Assembly (NCBI RefSeq): GCF_014653695.1
Contig: NZ_BNAR01000012.1
Coordinates: forward strand, 62,001-126,000
DNA: 64,000 nucleotides
Source of the DNA: Lentzea cavernae
GTDB taxonomy: Bacteria; Actinomycetota; Actinomycetes; Mycobacteriales; Pseudonocardiaceae
Direction: 5' to 3'
Shown here: piece after piece, positions 34,783 through 44,298 of the stretch
Numbering within the stretch: position 1 is the first letter of the stretch
How the letters are laid out: each line of letters opens with the position of its first letter
Notes under the pieces: generated by a model
Databases searched by the model: none
Seen by the model: only the letters and a program-made list of their open reading frames with translations
Told to the model about the DNA's origin: nothing
Position numbers and translations under genes: made by a program

Positions 34783-35553
34783 ATGGACGCAAACACCACG
34801 CGGGTCGCGCTCGTCGGGGGCGGCGCCGGAGGGATCGGGGCGGCGACGGCCGCCGCGCTCGTCGAGAGCGGGCACCGCGTCGTGCTGGCCGGACGCACCG
34901 AATCCACGTTGAAGGAGACGGCCGTGAAGCTGGGCGCGGACCACGTGGTCTGCGACCTCGCCGATCCGGGGGAGGCCGCCGCGGTCGTGGACGAGGTCGT
35001 CGACCGGTGCGGGTCCCTCGACGTGCTGGTCGTGAACGCGGGCGGGCCGTCGCCGGGCGGGATCCTCGAGGTCTCGGACGCCCAGTGGCACCGCGACCTC
35101 GACCTGCTGCTGCTCGGACCGCTCGCGTTGCTGCGGGAGGCGTTGCCGCCGATGGCGGCGCGCGGGTTCGGGCGGGCCGTGGCGATCACGTCGACCGCGG
35201 TGCGGCAGCCGCAGCCCGGTCTGGCGTCGTCCACGGTGCTGCGCGCGGCCGTGACGTCGGCGATGAAGCTCACCTCGCGGCAGTTCGCGGCGAACGGCGT
35301 CACGGTCAACTGCGTTGCTCCGGGAGCCACGCTGACCCCCCGCCGTCGGGAGGTGCTGGCGCGCAGGGCGGAGGCCGCGGGCGTGGACTTCGAGACCGCC
35401 GCCGCACAGGACATGGCCGACATCCCGGCCCTGCGCGCGGCGGATCCCGCCGAGATCGCCGCCGCAGTGGCTTTTCTGGCTTCACCGCAGGCTTCGTACG
35501 TCAACGGCACCGTGCTGACCGTCGACGGCGGCCGCACCGAGTTCTCCGCTTGA
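34783..35553 (+). CDS. Short-chain dehydrogenase/reductase lacking the canonical Tyr
   Basis: A 256-aa Rossmann-fold protein: VALVGGGAGGIGAATAAAL for NAD(P), VVNAGGPSPGG for the NAG motif and SPQASYVNGTVLTVDGG at the end. Where the YXXXK motif should be it reads STVLRAAVTSAMK, so the catalytic Tyr is missing, as in a known divergent SDR subgroup. AGGAG precedes ATG 34783. First gene of the SDR-cupin-mhpC-mhpB operon; it may dehydrogenate a pathway alcohol or dihydrodiol, or be non-catalytic. Confidence 0.85.
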   Translation: MDANTTRVALVGGGAGGIGAATAAALVESGHRVVLAGRTESTLKETAVKLGADHVVCDLADPGEAAAVVDEVVDRCGSLDVLVVNAGGPSPGGILEVSDAQWHRDLDLLLLGPLALLREALPPMAARGFGRAVAITSTAVRQPQPGLASSTVLRAAVTSAMKLTSRQFAANGVTVNCVAPGATLTPRRREVLARRAEAAGVDFETAAAQDMADIPALRAADPAEIAAAVAFLASPQASYVNGTVLTVDGGRTEFSA

Positions 35554-35581
35554 AATCGCTTGGGTGAAAGGGACGATCGCG

Positions 35582-36112
35582 TTGGCCACCTCAGGACCCG
35601 ACTTCGCCATGACCGACTTCCTCGGGGCGCTCACGCACGCCGTGCGGCCGGACGGCGGGCGTCCGCTGGTCGTGCACGACGACGAGCTGGAGACGATCCC
35701 GCCGGGCGCGGTGCCGAACCCGACCACGTTGCGGATCGCCGGAAAGCTGCCGACGTCGACGTTCGAGCTGTTCCGGCAGGTCATTCCGCCTGGCGAGAGC
35801 TCGGACATGCAGCGGCACTACCACGAGACCGTGCACTTCGTGATCTCCGGCGACGGGCACAGCGAGATCCAGGACGCGGAGGTGGAGAAGTACGAGACGG
35901 TGTCGTGGACCACCGGCTCGTTCGTCTACACGCCGCCCTGGACCTGGCACCGCCACTACAACGACTCCACCGAGCACCCCGTCGAGTTCCTCACCATCGA
36001 GAACTCCCGGCTGCTGGCCCTCTTCGGGCTCGCCCGCAGGCAGAGCGCCGGCCTCGCGACCTTCGACGAGGCCCGCGCCCGCTTCGACACACCTTCTGGG
36101 GAGGACAAGTGA
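35582..36112 (+). CDS. Cupin-domain protein in the mhp operon
   Basis: A cupin of about 176 aa. Motif 1 RHYHETVHFVISGDGHSEI and motif 2 TPPWTWHRHYND hold His metal ligands. TTG 35582 has AAGGGA at good distance and gives MATSGPDFAMTD; a GTG at 35564 is the alternative. The protein ends with a GTGA overlap into the hydrolase gene. It is distinct in sequence from the cupin at 31960. It might be a ring-modifying dioxygenase or a metal-dependent isomerase. Confidence 0.75.
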   Translation: MATSGPDFAMTDFLGALTHAVRPDGGRPLVVHDDELETIPPGAVPNPTTLRIAGKLPTSTFELFRQVIPPGESSDMQRHYHETVHFVISGDGHSEIQDAEVEKYETVSWTTGSFVYTPPWTWHRHYNDSTEHPVEFLTIENSRLLALFGLARRQSAGLATFDEARARFDTPSGEDK

Positions 36113-36993
36113 TTCCCGAACACGTCAGCATCTGGGGCGAACTGTCGCATGTGGACCACGCCGTGCGGCACGTCGACGTCCCGGTGCGCGGCCACACCGT
36201 GCGGACCAGGGTCCTGCAGGCGGGATCCGGCCCGGAACTCGTGCTGCTGCACGGCACCGGCGGCCACCTGGAGGCCTACGCCCGCGACATCGCGGGTCTG
36301 GCGGAGGACTTCCACGTCACCGCCTACGACATGATCGGCCACGGCTGGTCGGACCTGCCAGACCTGCCGTACACGACCGACGTGCTGTCCGAGCACCTCG
36401 TGGGACTGCTGGACGCGCTGGGCGTCGATCGCGCGCACCTGTCCGGTGAGTCGTTGGGCGGCTGGGTCGTCGCGTGGGTCGCCGCGCACTTCCCCTCGCG
36501 CGTCGACCGGCTCGTGCTGAACACGCCCGGCAACATCGCGAACAAGCCCGAGGTCATGCAACGCATGCGGGACAGCACGATGGCCGCGGTGCTCGACCCG
36601 AGCGAGGAGACCGTGCGGCGGCGGGTGGAGTTCCTGTTCCACCACAAGGAGATGGTCACCGACGAGCTGGTGAACCTGCGCCGTCAGGTGTACTCGCGGC
36701 CGGGGTTCGTCCAGGCGATCACCAACACGCTGGTGCTGCAGGACCCCCTGGTGCGCAAGGACTTCGCATGGGACCCGGCGTGGGTGGGGAAGGTCGCGGC
36801 GCCGACGTTGCTGCTGTGGACCAGTCACGACCCGACGGGCGGGCTGGACGAGGCCGACATGCTGCTGGAGTGGCTGCCGGACGCGCGGCTGCACGTCATC
36901 GACGACGCCGGCCACTGGCCGCAGTGGGAGAAGGTCTCCGAGTTCCTCGACACGCACCGCACCTGGTTGCTGCACGGAAAGGACCCGTCCTGA
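36109..36993 (+). CDS. mhpC: Alpha/beta hydrolase for meta-cleavage products
   Basis: A 294-aa C-C hydrolase of the MhpC/BphD group. The oxyanion HGTGGH, nucleophile GESLGGW, Asp in LLLWTSHDPTGG and His in DDAGHWPQWE form the catalytic set. It should split the ring-opened product to 2-hydroxypenta-2,4-dienoate and an acid. GTG 36109 overlaps the cupin stop and TGATG links it to the dioxygenase gene. Confidence 0.85.
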   Translation: MIPEHVSIWGELSHVDHAVRHVDVPVRGHTVRTRVLQAGSGPELVLLHGTGGHLEAYARDIAGLAEDFHVTAYDMIGHGWSDLPDLPYTTDVLSEHLVGLLDALGVDRAHLSGESLGGWVVAWVAAHFPSRVDRLVLNTPGNIANKPEVMQRMRDSTMAAVLDPSEETVRRRVEFLFHHKEMVTDELVNLRRQVYSRPGFVQAITNTLVLQDPLVRKDFAWDPAWVGKVAAPTLLLWTSHDPTGGLDEADMLLEWLPDARLHVIDDAGHWPQWEKVSEFLDTHRTWLLHGKDPS

Positions 36994-37922
36994 TGGCCGA
37001 GATCATCGGATTCGCCGGGATGTCGCACAGCCCGTTCGCGACCCTGCTGCCGCCGGACGGTGCCGGGCCGGGCTCGGTGTTCCTGCGCGACGCGGACCGC
37101 GTGCGGAAGGCCGTGGACGAGCTGGCCCCGGACGCCGTCGTGGTCATCGGGCCCGACCACTTCCACGCCAACTTCTACGACGTGATGCCGCCGTTCGTGC
37201 TCGGCGTCGAGGAGGCGGTGGGGTTCGGCGACTTCGGCAGCAGCTCGGGCCCGTTGCCGGTCGAGCGGACCCTGGCCTGGTCGGCGCACAGCGGGCTGGC
37301 CGGCGCGGGGTTCGACGTGTCGCTGTCGTACTCGCTGACCGTCGACCACGGCATCGTGCAGAGCTACGAGATGATCACCGGCGGCACGACGCTCCCGTTG
37401 GTGCCGCTGGTGGTCAACACCGCCGCGCCGCCGTTGCCGTCGCTGGACCGTTGTGTGGAGCTGGGACGTGCCCTGGGGGCCGCGTTGCGGTCCTCGGCGT
37501 TCCCCGGACGGGTGCTGGTGGTCGCGTCCGGCGGGCTGTCGCACTGGTTGCCGTCCAACGACCCGCGCGATCCGTCCGTGGTGGGGGAGCGGCGCGAGTC
37601 GTTGATCCGGGGACGGGCCTACGCGAAGGAGTTCGCCGCGGCGCGGGAGCCGCGGGTGCGCGCGATGGGCGGCAACCCGGAAGCGCGCGTGAACGCGGTG
37701 TGGGACGAGTGGTTCCTCGACCGGCTGTCGGCGGGGTCGGCCGGTGAGATCGCCTCCCTCGGGCACGAGGCGCTGGAGGACCACGCCGGCAGCGGCGGGC
37801 ACGAGATCCGCTGCTGGCTCATCGGGCAGGTCGCCGTGGGGCTCCCGCTGGCGTGGACGAGTTACGAGCCCGTGCCCGAGTGGATCACGGGCATGGGCAT
37901 CGGAACCACCTTTCCTGTGTAA
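36993..37922 (+). CDS. mhpB: Extradiol dioxygenase, MhpB-type (LigB superfamily)
   Basis: A 309-aa class III ring-cleavage dioxygenase. MSHSPF, GPDHFHANFYDVMPPF, TVDHGIVQ and SGGLSHW are the iron-ligand and active-site regions of 2,3-dihydroxyphenylpropionate 1,2-dioxygenase, in the same order as E. coli MhpB. It opens a catechol ring next to the hydroxyls. The substrate may be 3-(2,3-dihydroxyphenyl)propionate or a similar catechol. Last gene of its operon; convergent with mhpE. Confidence 0.88.
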   Translation: MAEIIGFAGMSHSPFATLLPPDGAGPGSVFLRDADRVRKAVDELAPDAVVVIGPDHFHANFYDVMPPFVLGVEEAVGFGDFGSSSGPLPVERTLAWSAHSGLAGAGFDVSLSYSLTVDHGIVQSYEMITGGTTLPLVPLVVNTAAPPLPSLDRCVELGRALGAALRSSAFPGRVLVVASGGLSHWLPSNDPRDPSVVGERRESLIRGRAYAKEFAAAREPRVRAMGGNPEARVNAVWDEWFLDRLSAGSAGEIASLGHEALEDHAGSGGHEIRCWLIGQVAVGLPLAWTSYEPVPEWITGMGIGTTFPV

Positions 37923-37925
37923 GGG

Positions 37926-38924
37926 CTACCGGGTGAGATCCAGGGCGATGTCGGTGAGCATGTCCTCCTGACCACCGACCAGGCGCCGGCGTCCCGCCTC
38001 CAGCAGGAGCGTGCGGACGTCGGCGCCCGTGCGTTGCGCGGCCGTGTCGGCGTGGCGCAGGAACGAGCCGTAGACGCCCGCGTAGCCCAGCGTGAGGCTT
38101 TCGCGGTCGACGCGGACCGGGCGGTCCATGATCGGCCGGACGAGGTCGTCGGCGGCGTCCTGGAGCGCGAACAGGTCGGCGCCGTGCCGCCACCCCTGGA
38201 GGTTCGCGACGGCGACGAACGGCTCGATCGGGCAGTTGCCCGCCCCGGCACCGAGTCCGGCCAGGGAGGCGTCGACTCGCGTGGCGCCTTCCTCGACGGC
38301 GGTGATCGAGTTCGCCACGGCCAGTGAGAGGTTCTCATGAGCGTGAATGCCTATTTCGGTTCGCTCGTCGAGAACGTCCTTGTAGGCGCGGATGCGGTCG
38401 CGGACGTCGTGGGGGAGCAGACGGCCGCCGGAATCCGTCACGTAGACGCAGTTCGCGCCGTAGGACTCCATCAGCTTGGCCTGGCGTGCGAGCTCCTGCG
38501 GTTCGGCGAGGTGGCTCATCATCAGGAACCCGGACACGTCCATGCCGAGGTCGCGCGCGCCGGCGATGTGCTGGGCGGAGATGTCGGCCTCGGTGCAGTG
38601 CGTGGCGATGCGGACCGACCGCACGCCGAGGCCGTGGGCGCGCTTGAGGTCGTGGAGCGTGCCGATGCCCGGCAGCAGCAGCGTCGTGAGCTTGGCCTCG
38701 GTCAACGCTCCGGCGGCGGCCTCGATCCACTCCCAGTCGGTGTGGCTGCCGGGACCGTAGACGAGCGAGCCGCCGCTGAGCCCGTCGCCGTGCGACACCT
38801 CGACGGCGTCGACCCCGGCCAGGTCCAGCGCTTTGGCGATCTCGGCGACCTTCTTGGGATCGATGCGGTGCCGCAGGGCGTGCATGCCGTCCCTGAGCGT
38901 CACGTCCTGGAGGTAGATCTTCAC
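37926..38924 (-). CDS. mhpE: 4-hydroxy-2-oxovalerate aldolase
   Basis: A 332-aa DRE-TIM aldolase that splits 4-hydroxy-2-oxovalerate to pyruvate and acetaldehyde. [15 protein letters not shown] gives the metal-binding [11 protein letters not shown] and [16 protein letters not shown] the remaining site. It works in a channelled complex with the acetaldehyde dehydrogenase, whose gene overlaps its start (ATGA at 38921-38924). Confidence 0.95.
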   Translation of the reverse strand: MKIYLQDVTLRDGMHALRHRIDPKKVAEIAKALDLAGVDAVEVSHGDGLSGGSLVYGPGSHTDWEWIEAAAGALTEAKLTTLLLPGIGTLHDLKRAHGLGVRSVRIATHCTEADISAQHIAGARDLGMDVSGFLMMSHLAEPQELARQAKLMESYGANCVYVTDSGGRLLPHDVRDRIRAYKDVLDERTEIGIHAHENLSLAVANSITAVEEGATRVDASLAGLGAGAGNCPIEPFVAVANLQGWRHGADLFALQDAADDLVRPIMDRPVRVDRESLTLGYAGVYGSFLRHADTAAQRTGADVRTLLLEAGRRRLVGGQEDMLTDIALDLTR

Positions 38925-39838
38925 GCGCGCACCGCCGCTTTCGCCATGGTCTCGGCGACTCGGACGGCCGCGCTGGTCATGATGTCCAGGTTGCCCGCGT
39001 AGGCGGGCAGGTAGTCGGCGGCACCCTCGACCTCCAGCAGCACGGTGACCTGGTGCGTCACCGGTTCCTCGGTGAGCGTGCCCGGCTGGTCGACGGGATC
39101 GATCTGCACGTCCTGCTTGAGCCGGTAACCGGGGACGTAGGCGGCGACCTGGCCGACCATGTCCTCGACGGACTGGCGGATCCGTTGCTGTGTCGAGGGA
39201 TCCGGTGCGTTCACGAGCGCGAGGACCGTGTCGCGCATGGTGATCGGCGGGTCGGCGGGGTTGAGCACGATGACGGCCTTGCCCCGCTTGGCGCCACCGA
39301 CGTCCTCGATGGCCTGCGCGGTCGTCTCGGTGAACTCGTCGATGTTGGCCCTGGTGCCGGGACCCGCGCTGCGCGACGAGATCGAGGCGACGATCTCCGC
39401 GTACGGCACGGGCGTGATCGCGTTGATCGCGGCGACGATCGGGATCGTGGCCTGACCACCGCAGGTGACCATGTTGACGTTCGGGGCGTCGAGGTGCTCG
39501 TCCAGGTTCACCGTCGGCACCACCATCGGCCCGATCGCCGCCGGGGTGAGGTCGATGACCTTCTTGCCGTGCGCCGCGAGGATCTCCGCGTGCTTCGCGT
39601 GGGCGCCCGCCGACGTAGCGTCGAAGACGATCTCGATCTCGTCGAACCCGGGCAGGCCGACGAGGCCCTGGATGCCGTCCGCCGTGGTCGCGACGCCGAG
39701 CCCGCGGGCCTTCGCGAGACCGTCCGACGCGGGGTCGATGCCGACCAGCGCCACCACCTCCAGCGCGCTGGACCGCTTGAGGACCTTGATGACGAGGTCG
39801 GTGCCGATGTTGCCCGACCCGATGACCGCGACCTTCAC
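38921..39838 (-). CDS. mhpF: Acetaldehyde dehydrogenase (acylating)
   Basis: A 305-aa enzyme making acetyl-CoA from acetaldehyde, NAD and CoA. The NAD fold [18 protein letters not shown] is at the N-terminus, the catalytic Cys is in [12 protein letters not shown] (about residue 130), and the C-terminal part contains the aldolase-contact region. It overlaps both mhpD and mhpE by four bases. Confidence 0.95.
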   Translation of the reverse strand: MKVAVIGSGNIGTDLVIKVLKRSSALEVVALVGIDPASDGLAKARGLGVATTADGIQGLVGLPGFDEIEIVFDATSAGAHAKHAEILAAHGKKVIDLTPAAIGPMVVPTVNLDEHLDAPNVNMVTCGGQATIPIVAAINAITPVPYAEIVASISSRSAGPGTRANIDEFTETTAQAIEDVGGAKRGKAVIVLNPADPPITMRDTVLALVNAPDPSTQQRIRQSVEDMVGQVAAYVPGYRLKQDVQIDPVDQPGTLTEEPVTHQVTVLLEVEGAADYLPAYAGNLDIMTSAAVRVAETMAKAAVRA

Positions 39839-40614
39839 GACGCCTCCCCGCTGAACGTGGCCCGCACCGTGCCGAGGCCGGTGATGGTCGCCTCGACTTC
39901 GTCGCCCGCCCGCACCGCCACCATGGGGCCGAGCGCGCCGCTCAGGACGACGTCACCCGCCCTGAGCGGGTCCCCGAGCCGCGCGGCGGTCTCGGCGAGC
40001 CAGGCGAGGGCGGTCAGCGGGTCGCCCATGCAGTCGGCGCCGGTGCCGGTCGAGCGCTCCTCGCCGTTGACCGACAGCACCCCGGACACCTCGCGCGGCG
40101 TGACCTCCGACAGCTCCTTCTGCTCGGTGCCGAGCACGTAGAGCCCCGACGAGGCGTTGTCCGCCACCGTGTCGGCGAAGGTGATGTCCCAGCCCTCCAC
40201 GCGGCTGTCCACGACCTCGAGCGCCGCCTGGGCGTACGCGACCGCCGCCGCGACCTTCCGCTCGTCGAATGGGCCCTCGTCCAGGTCCGCCTTCAGCACG
40301 AACGCCACCTCGGCCTCGACCTTCGGCTGCAGCAGGCGCCCGGCCGGCAGCACGTCGCCGTCCTTGAACGCCATGTCGTCGAGCAGCACCCCGAAGTCCG
40401 GCTGGTCCACCCCGAGCTGCCTGCGCACCGCGGGCGAGGTGAGACCGATCTTCCGGCCGACGACGACAGCGCCCTCGGCGACACGTGCGGCGATGTTGTG
40501 CTGCTGGACCGCATAGGCCTCGGCCTCACCGATGACGTCCCGCACAGGCGCGCACGCGACCTTCTCCCGCGCCGCCGTGGCCAGGCGCTCCGCTGCAGTT
40601 CGGACTTCGCTCAT
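39835..40614 (-). CDS. mhpD: 2-keto-4-pentenoate hydratase
   Basis: A 259-aa hydratase of the FAH-like family acting on 2-hydroxypenta-2,4-dienoate. [23 protein letters not shown] (quoted in part: [16 protein letters not shown]), [13 protein letters not shown] and the C-terminal [14 protein letters not shown] fit MhpD. Start ATG 40614 was preferred to ATG 40656, which would reach into the likely operator. First gene of the mhpDFE operon, divergent from the second iclR. Confidence 0.93.
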   Translation of the reverse strand: MSEVRTAAERLATAAREKVACAPVRDVIGEAEAYAVQQHNIAARVAEGAVVVGRKIGLTSPAVRRQLGVDQPDFGVLLDDMAFKDGDVLPAGRLLQPKVEAEVAFVLKADLDEGPFDERKVAAAVAYAQAALEVVDSRVEGWDITFADTVADNASSGLYVLGTEQKELSEVTPREVSGVLSVNGEERSTGTGADCMGDPLTALAWLAETAARLGDPLRAGDVVLSGALGPMVAVRAGDEVEATITGLGTVRATFSGEAS

Positions 40615-40658
40615 ACCGCACATCGTGGCGGTGTCACCCGCCCTGCGGGGACCCATCC

Positions 40659-40675
40659 GTTCCGCTGACCGGAAC
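40659..40675. promoter_or_regulatory. Palindromic operator between mhpD and iclR2
   Basis: GTTCCG-CTGAC-CGGAAC, perfect 6-bp arms, in the 80-bp divergent region. Length and shape fit an IclR-type site controlling both directions. Confidence 0.55.
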
Positions 40676-40694
40676 TCGGTGGCACGATCAGGCG

Positions 40695-41459
40695 ATGACC
40701 GAGGTGCCGAACACCCTGCTGGGCAAGGTGATGACGGTGCTGAACGCCTTCGGCGCCGACGACGACGAACTCGGCTTCGCCGAACTGGGCCGGCGCACCG
40801 GCCTGTCCAAGGCCACGCTGCACCGCCTGCTCGGCGACCTGACCGAGGTCCGCCTCCTGGACCGGGGCACGCGCGGCTACCGCCTGGGCGGTCACCTGTT
40901 CCAGCTGGGCATCCGCGCGTCGGTGGAACGCCGCCTGGTCGAGGTGTCGACCCCGTACTTGGAAGACCTCTACGAACGCACCCACGAGACCGTCCACCTC
41001 GGACTCCTCGAAGGCCACGAGGTCGTTTACGCCGCCAAGATCGGCGGCCACCGCCAGGCCTCGTCGCCGTCCCGCCTCGGCGGCCGCATGCCCCTGCATG
41101 CCACCGCGATCGGCAAGGCCCTGCTCGCGCACTCCTCGCCGTCCCTGCGCACCGAGCTCCTGAGCGCGGCCCTGGCTCGCCTCACCCCTCGCACCGTCGT
41201 CACCCCCGGCATGCTCCGCCGCCAGCTCGCCACGATCCGGCAGACGGGCGTCGCCTACGAGTTCGAGGAGTCCCGGGTCGGCCTCGCTTGCGTGGCGTCG
41301 CCGGTGCTCGGCCACGACGGGACCGTGGTCGCGGCGGTCAGCGTCGCCGGTCCGACCACCCGGTTCGATCCCCGCACGCACGCGGCCTCGGTGCACGCGG
41401 CGGCGACGGGGATCGCACTCACCCTGATCCGGCGCGCGACGCTGTCGTCGGGCACCTGA
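40695..41459 (+). CDS. IclR-family transcriptional regulator 2
   Basis: A 254-aa regulator with an HTH (LGKVMTVLNAFGADDDELGF, RRTGLSKATLHRLLGDL) and an effector-binding domain (VHLGLLEGHEVVYAAKIGGH, RVGLACVASPVLGHDG). Divergence from mhpDFE with a palindrome between them indicates local control of the lower pathway. Its TGA stop is formed within the box of repeat copy 4, so the exact C-terminus (SSGT) is set by the repeat. Confidence 0.9.
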   Translation: MTEVPNTLLGKVMTVLNAFGADDDELGFAELGRRTGLSKATLHRLLGDLTEVRLLDRGTRGYRLGGHLFQLGIRASVERRLVEVSTPYLEDLYERTHETVHLGLLEGHEVVYAAKIGGHRQASSPSRLGGRMPLHATAIGKALLAHSSPSLRTELLSAALARLTPRTVVTPGMLRRQLATIRQTGVAYEFEESRVGLACVASPVLGHDGTVVAAVSVAGPTTRFDPRTHAASVHAAATGIALTLIRRATLSSGT

Positions 41460-41641
41460 TATCCGATATATCAGCTGTGCGGCGGTCCGTTTCGACCTGA
41501 CCGCCACAGCCTGACAAGCCGCCAGCGAGCCTGCCCGCCACCTCAGCGACCTCTTGGAGCACTCACCCTCAAACCGCCGCCTACCTGCCCGGATACCATT
41601 GCAATGAGTCTTTTGACTTCGTCCGCAAACGTTTTTTGCAT
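41458..41641. repeat. Dispersed box-hairpin repeat, copy 4
   Basis: The box GATATCC+GATATATC (41458-41472) overlaps the iclR2 stop codon. After 126 bp comes a palindrome at 41599-41641 of the same altered type as copy 2 (left arm TTGCAATGAGTC, right arm GTCCGCAAACG). It has the same orientation as copy 3, and the pair brackets the aromatic island. The 126-bp spacer has no other recognisable feature. Confidence 0.9.
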
Positions 41642-41664
41642 CCGGTGAGTGGCGGCGGCGCGGC

Positions 41665-42672
41665 TCAGAAGGCCTTCACGTCGAGGTATGCGCCGAACGT
41701 CCCGAGCCAGTGGTCGGCCATGTACCCGTGCCCGCCGAACACGTACGTCCACCCGGCCTCGCGGTGCACGGCCGAGGCCGTCCGCGCCAGCGACGCGTAC
41801 CGGTGCCCGTCCGGCAGCGCCTCCGCGATCGCCTCCCAGTTCCAGGCGCGCGACAACGCGAGCCCGGCCAGGTGCGAGCCGTAGGGGTCGCTGGGGTCGT
41901 CGACCGGGAAGGGCTCGCGCAGCACTCGCCACCGTTCGGACTCGAGGTCCGGCAGGTAGGCGTCGAACCACTCCGCGAACTCCACGGGGCTCAGGGCGCG
42001 ACGCATCAGGTCGGCCGTCGTCAGCGCGGGCGACAGGAAGTCGGCGGCGTCCGGCTCGAACCCGCCGTAGCCGGCCTCGTCCCGGTGCCACCGCAGTGCC
42101 GCCTGCGCGCACGCGGAGGCCAGTTCGGAGTCGCCGTTGGCCTGGGCCGCGTCGAACACGAGGCCGGTGGCGAACGCGGTGTTGCCGTGCGTGCCGGTGC
42201 GGACCGGCAGGCGCGCGACCGAGATCCACTCGAGCCACCGGTCGCGCAGCACGTCCGCGATCGGCGCCACCGACCACGGCAGGTCCGAGGAGCGCAGTTC
42301 GGCGTCGAGCAGCAGCAGCCACGCCCAGCCGTACGGCCGTTCCCAGTACCGGCCGGCGGGGGAGGCGAAGAATGACGCCTCGACGGCGCAGTTGTCGGGC
42401 GTGATCAGCTTGTCCAGGGCGTCGCGGGCCGTGTCCGCTCCCGTGAGAGAGGGGCGCAGCCGCAGCAGGCGCACGGCGAGCCACGTCTGGTGCACGCACG
42501 AGTGCCAGTCGAACGACCCGGCGAACACCGGGTGCAGCACCCGTTGCGGCACGAGCCGGTGATCTCCGTCGATCACGTGCGTCCAGTGCACCGGGTGGTC
42601 GCGCTGGATGTTGTCGATCGCGATGCCCAGCAGCCGGGTCGCGGTGCCGTCATCCAATCGGGTGGCGTCCAT
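41665..42672 (-). CDS. DUF2891 family protein
   Basis: A 335-aa protein of the DUF2891 family: HPVFAGSFDWHSCVHQTWLAVRL (part: GSFDWHSCVHQTW), ERPYGWAWLLLLDAEL and HGNTAFATGL are its typical segments, suggesting an (alpha/alpha)6-like barrel such as those in glycoside hydrolases. No biochemical role is established to my knowledge. Start ATG 42672. It lies next to aroG, outside the island as bounded by the repeats. Confidence 0.8.
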   Translation of the reverse strand: MDATRLDDGTATRLLGIAIDNIQRDHPVHWTHVIDGDHRLVPQRVLHPVFAGSFDWHSCVHQTWLAVRLLRLRPSLTGADTARDALDKLITPDNCAVEASFFASPAGRYWERPYGWAWLLLLDAELRSSDLPWSVAPIADVLRDRWLEWISVARLPVRTGTHGNTAFATGLVFDAAQANGDSELASACAQAALRWHRDEAGYGGFEPDAADFLSPALTTADLMRRALSPVEFAEWFDAYLPDLESERWRVLREPFPVDDPSDPYGSHLAGLALSRAWNWEAIAEALPDGHRYASLARTASAVHREAGWTYVFGGHGYMADHWLGTFGAYLDVKAF

Positions 42673-42773
42673 GGCCCACATCATGCAGTGCGGCGTCTCG
42701 ACAGGGCAGAGGGCGATAGTTGACAAGTAACAGACTTCACTCGCCCAGGGGTAACGTCCGCTACGCCGGATGA

Positions 42774-44237
<1,464 letters not shown>

Positions 44238-44253
44238 CGGGTTCCTGAAGACC

Positions 44254-44286
44254 GAAGGGCCCCGCGTCGAGAACGCGGGGCCCTTC
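44254..44286. terminator. Convergent terminator aroG/pknL
   Basis: A perfect 14-bp stem, 44254-44267 with 44273-44286, loop CGAGA, between two converging genes. Confidence 0.88.
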
Positions 44287-44298
44287 TCCTTGCCTAGG

